Below are positions 62,683 to 64,000 of a DNA stretch of 64,000 bases, piece by piece. The translations under genes and the position numbers were made by a program. The stretch is taken from positions 2,728,001 to 2,792,000 of the forward strand of contig OY751490.1 in NCBI GenBank assembly GCA_963565915.1. Direction: 5' to 3'. Below the pieces are notes generated by a model. That model saw only the letters and a program-made list of their open reading frames with translations. It was not told the DNA's origin and did not search any database. The DNA comes from Entoloma clypeatum (lineage: Eukaryota; Basidiomycota; Agaricomycetes; Agaricales; Entolomataceae). Numbering within the stretch: the first letter of the stretch is position 1; every line of letters starts with the position of its first letter.

Positions 62683-63936
62683 TTATCGGCTCTCTAGATA
62701 TTGGGAATGAAGCACTGTGGGGGGTACATCAGTGAATGCAGCAGATTTTGGATAGGAATAACTTACAGCTTGCCAGGCATTGTCATGTCCTCTGGTGCCC
62801 TGTCTGCACATCTCCCCCTTTGCCCAGGTTCCGCTAGAGACAAATTCACCCACCTCACATGTAGACGGGCTGCAGATCAGGAGGTTCGGGTTTGGGAGGT
62901 TCAGTTTAGATTCGAACCACGGTTCAACATGAAAAGATGCGTAAAAAAAAAGGTGGCAAGGAGGCCGCACAGGACGAGAGGGTGCCACTGGAGACGAGAT
63001 ACAGCCGCAGGGGACAAGAGGCAGCCATTGGCCAGAGGTGGCCATTGGAGGCGAGAGATGGCCATAGGGCACGAGTGGGGGCTGTTGGAGGTGAGAGGGA
63101 GCCAAGGGAGATGAGAGATGGCCATAGGGCACAAGTGGGGGCCGTTGGAGGTGAGAGGGAGCCAAGGGAGATGAGAGATGGCCATAGGGCACGAGTGGGG
63201 GCCGTTGGAGGTGAGAGAGAGCCAAGGTAGATGAGAGATGGCTGTAGGGCATGAGTAGGAGCTGTTGGAGGTGAGAGGGAGCCAAGGGAGATGAGAGGGA
63301 GCCAAGGGAGATGAGAGATGGCCGTTGGAGGAGAGAGACGGCCATTGGGCATGCAGGGAAGCTGTAGGGAATGAGAGGAGGCTGTTGGAGGCAAGAGGAG
63401 GCCGTTGGAGGCAAGAGGAGGCCATTGGGGGCAGCAAGGAGCCATTGGAGGCAAGAGGCGACCATCAGAGACCAGAGACGGCTGCTGGGCATATGAGGAA
63501 GCTGTAGGGGGTGACAGGCAGCCGTTGGGCACACGAGAAGACCATAGGGATGAGTGGGAGCCGTTGAAGATGAGAGATGGCCGTTGGGAATGGTAGACGG
63601 CCATTGGGCATGAGAGGCGGCCATTGGGTGTGAGAGGCAGCCCATGAGGAAGCCATAGAGGATGAGAGGCAGCCATTTGGGGCGATGACTGTTCGAGGCG
63701 AGAGATGGCCGTGGTCGATGAGGAAGATGGGGAGGGGGGCAGACACACGGGAGGGAGGTGATGTTGGGGCTTTGGTATGGTCGATCTTCATTGCCGGGCT
63801 CGGCAAGTTCCGGGCACATGGCCAACCATCGAACAATTGCCAAAGTCCAACATCCCTTTTGACTCCCTCCATCACCTCCCTCCCGTGCATCTGCTCCCTC
63901 CTCCCCATCTTCCTCATCGACTCCTCCTCTTTCCAT
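62683..63936 (-). CDS. Doubtful 417-codon ORF over tandem repeat
   Basis: Open from an ATG at 63936 to a stop at 62683. Most of it translates the minisatellite into Pro/Leu/Ser-rich 20-residue units such as LVPYGHLSSPLAPSHLQRPP. Two other minus-strand frames are also long and open over the same stretch, which is what a stop-free repeat with a length divisible by three gives by chance. The flanks (about 80 codons on either side) are also open but show no domain. I list it because it is intact, not because I believe it is translated. Confidence 0.2.
   Translation of the reverse strand: MERGGVDEEDGEEGADAREGGDGGSQKGCWTLAIVRWLAMCPELAEPGNEDRPYQSPNITSLPCVCPPPHLPHRPRPSLASNSHRPKWLPLILYGFLMGCLSHPMAASHAQWPSTIPNGHLSSSTAPTHPYGLLVCPTAACHPLQLPHMPSSRLWSLMVASCLQWLLAAPNGLLLPPTASSCLQQPPLIPYSFPACPMAVSLLQRPSLISLGSLSSPLAPSHLQQLLLMPYSHLSSTLALSHLQRPPLVPYGHLSSPLAPSHLQRPPLVPYGHLSSPLAPSHLQQPPLVPYGHLSPPMATSGQWLPLVPCGCISSPVAPSRPVRPPCHLFFYASFHVEPWFESKLNLPNPNLLICSPSTCEVGEFVSSGTWAKGEMCRQGTRGHDNAWQAVSYSYPKSAAFTDVPPTVLHSQYLESR
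62985..63705. repeat. 60-bp minisatellite with degenerate 20-22-bp subunits
   Basis: Three near-identical 60-bp units lie in exact register at 63061, 63121 and 63181, with a fourth diverged at 63241. A 20-bp block (GGAGCCAAGGGAGATGAGAG) is doubled near 63277-63316. Outward on both sides the sequence decays into variants of GGCCATTGGAGGCGAGAGAT. The purine-rich strand bias (G and A on the plus strand) is very strong. Confidence 0.92.
63714..63921. repeat. Inverted repeat with about 50-bp arms
   Basis: Left arm 63714-63763 (from GTCGATGAGGAAGATGGGG to GGGAGGGAGGTGATG) and right arm 63870-63921 match as reverse complements with a few mismatches. Beyond the arms GATGTTGGGGCTTTGG is mirrored by CCAAAGTCCAACATC after a 15-bp insertion. 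The loop is about 100 bp. It directly borders the minisatellite. Confidence 0.88.
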
Positions 63937-64000
63937 TCACATGCCCGCCTGCCATGCAGGCCCAACTACCGGTGAGCACCTTCTGTACCTCACCACCCAC

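Noticed and set aside
63685..63975. Plus-strand ORF at the right edge
   Set aside because: It reads across the inverted repeat and low-complexity DNA and has no protein-like features.

Overview
The window is nuclear DNA of a filamentous basidiomycete, most likely an Agaricomycete. The genes are eukaryotic, intron-dense and closely packed. The introns are short (about 47-70 nt, mostly GT-AG), intergenic gaps are small, and the conserved proteins (SelO/Fmp40, Asa1, Bsd2, a LAMMER kinase, a CYP5150-like P450 relic, a three-module paladin) read as basidiomycete versions. I joined exons by eye from reading frame, splice sites and family conservation. Gene ends are firm where a conserved terminus is visible; internal exon borders were worked out only where stated.

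Layout. 1-12.7 kb holds housekeeping genes: casein kinase I of the YCK type (cut by the left edge), fimbrin, the WD40 protein Asa1, Bsd2, SelO pseudokinase-fold AMPylase (interrupted by a 200-N assembly gap) and Arp3. 12.9-24.5 kb holds a secreted aspartic protease, a LAMMER kinase, a broken cytochrome P450, the proteasome subunit Sem1 and a GIT1-like glycerophosphodiester/phosphate transporter. 25.6-32.9 kb contains acetate kinase and phosphoketolase, the two enzymes of the fungal Xfp-Ack acetate route, on the same strand with an alpha/beta hydrolase and a disordered Pro/Ser/Thr protein between them. 33-45.8 kb holds a mucin-like single-pass membrane protein, a large paladin-type phosphatase with three CX5R modules, an arabinokinase-N-domain-like glycosyltransferase and an Avt3-type vacuolar amino-acid transporter. 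46-62.2 kb holds a peroxiredoxin-like protein, an aldo/keto reductase, eIF6, NDUFAF7, FRA10AC1, an Sds3-like protein, Ctf8 and three disordered proteins of unknown function.

The last 1.8 kb differs from the rest. It has a cluster of short palindromes, a 60-bp minisatellite that stays open in several frames, and a 50-bp-arm inverted repeat, with no convincing gene.

The clearest functional theme is the Ack/Xfp pair, which together would turn xylulose-5-P or fructose-6-P into acetate with ATP gain. Other points of interest are the very compact divergent starts (Bsd2/SelO, 27 bp apart), two GC-AG introns, a probable start codon split by an intron, and the P450 caught in decay. I saw no CRISPR, prophage, rRNA or convincing tRNA.
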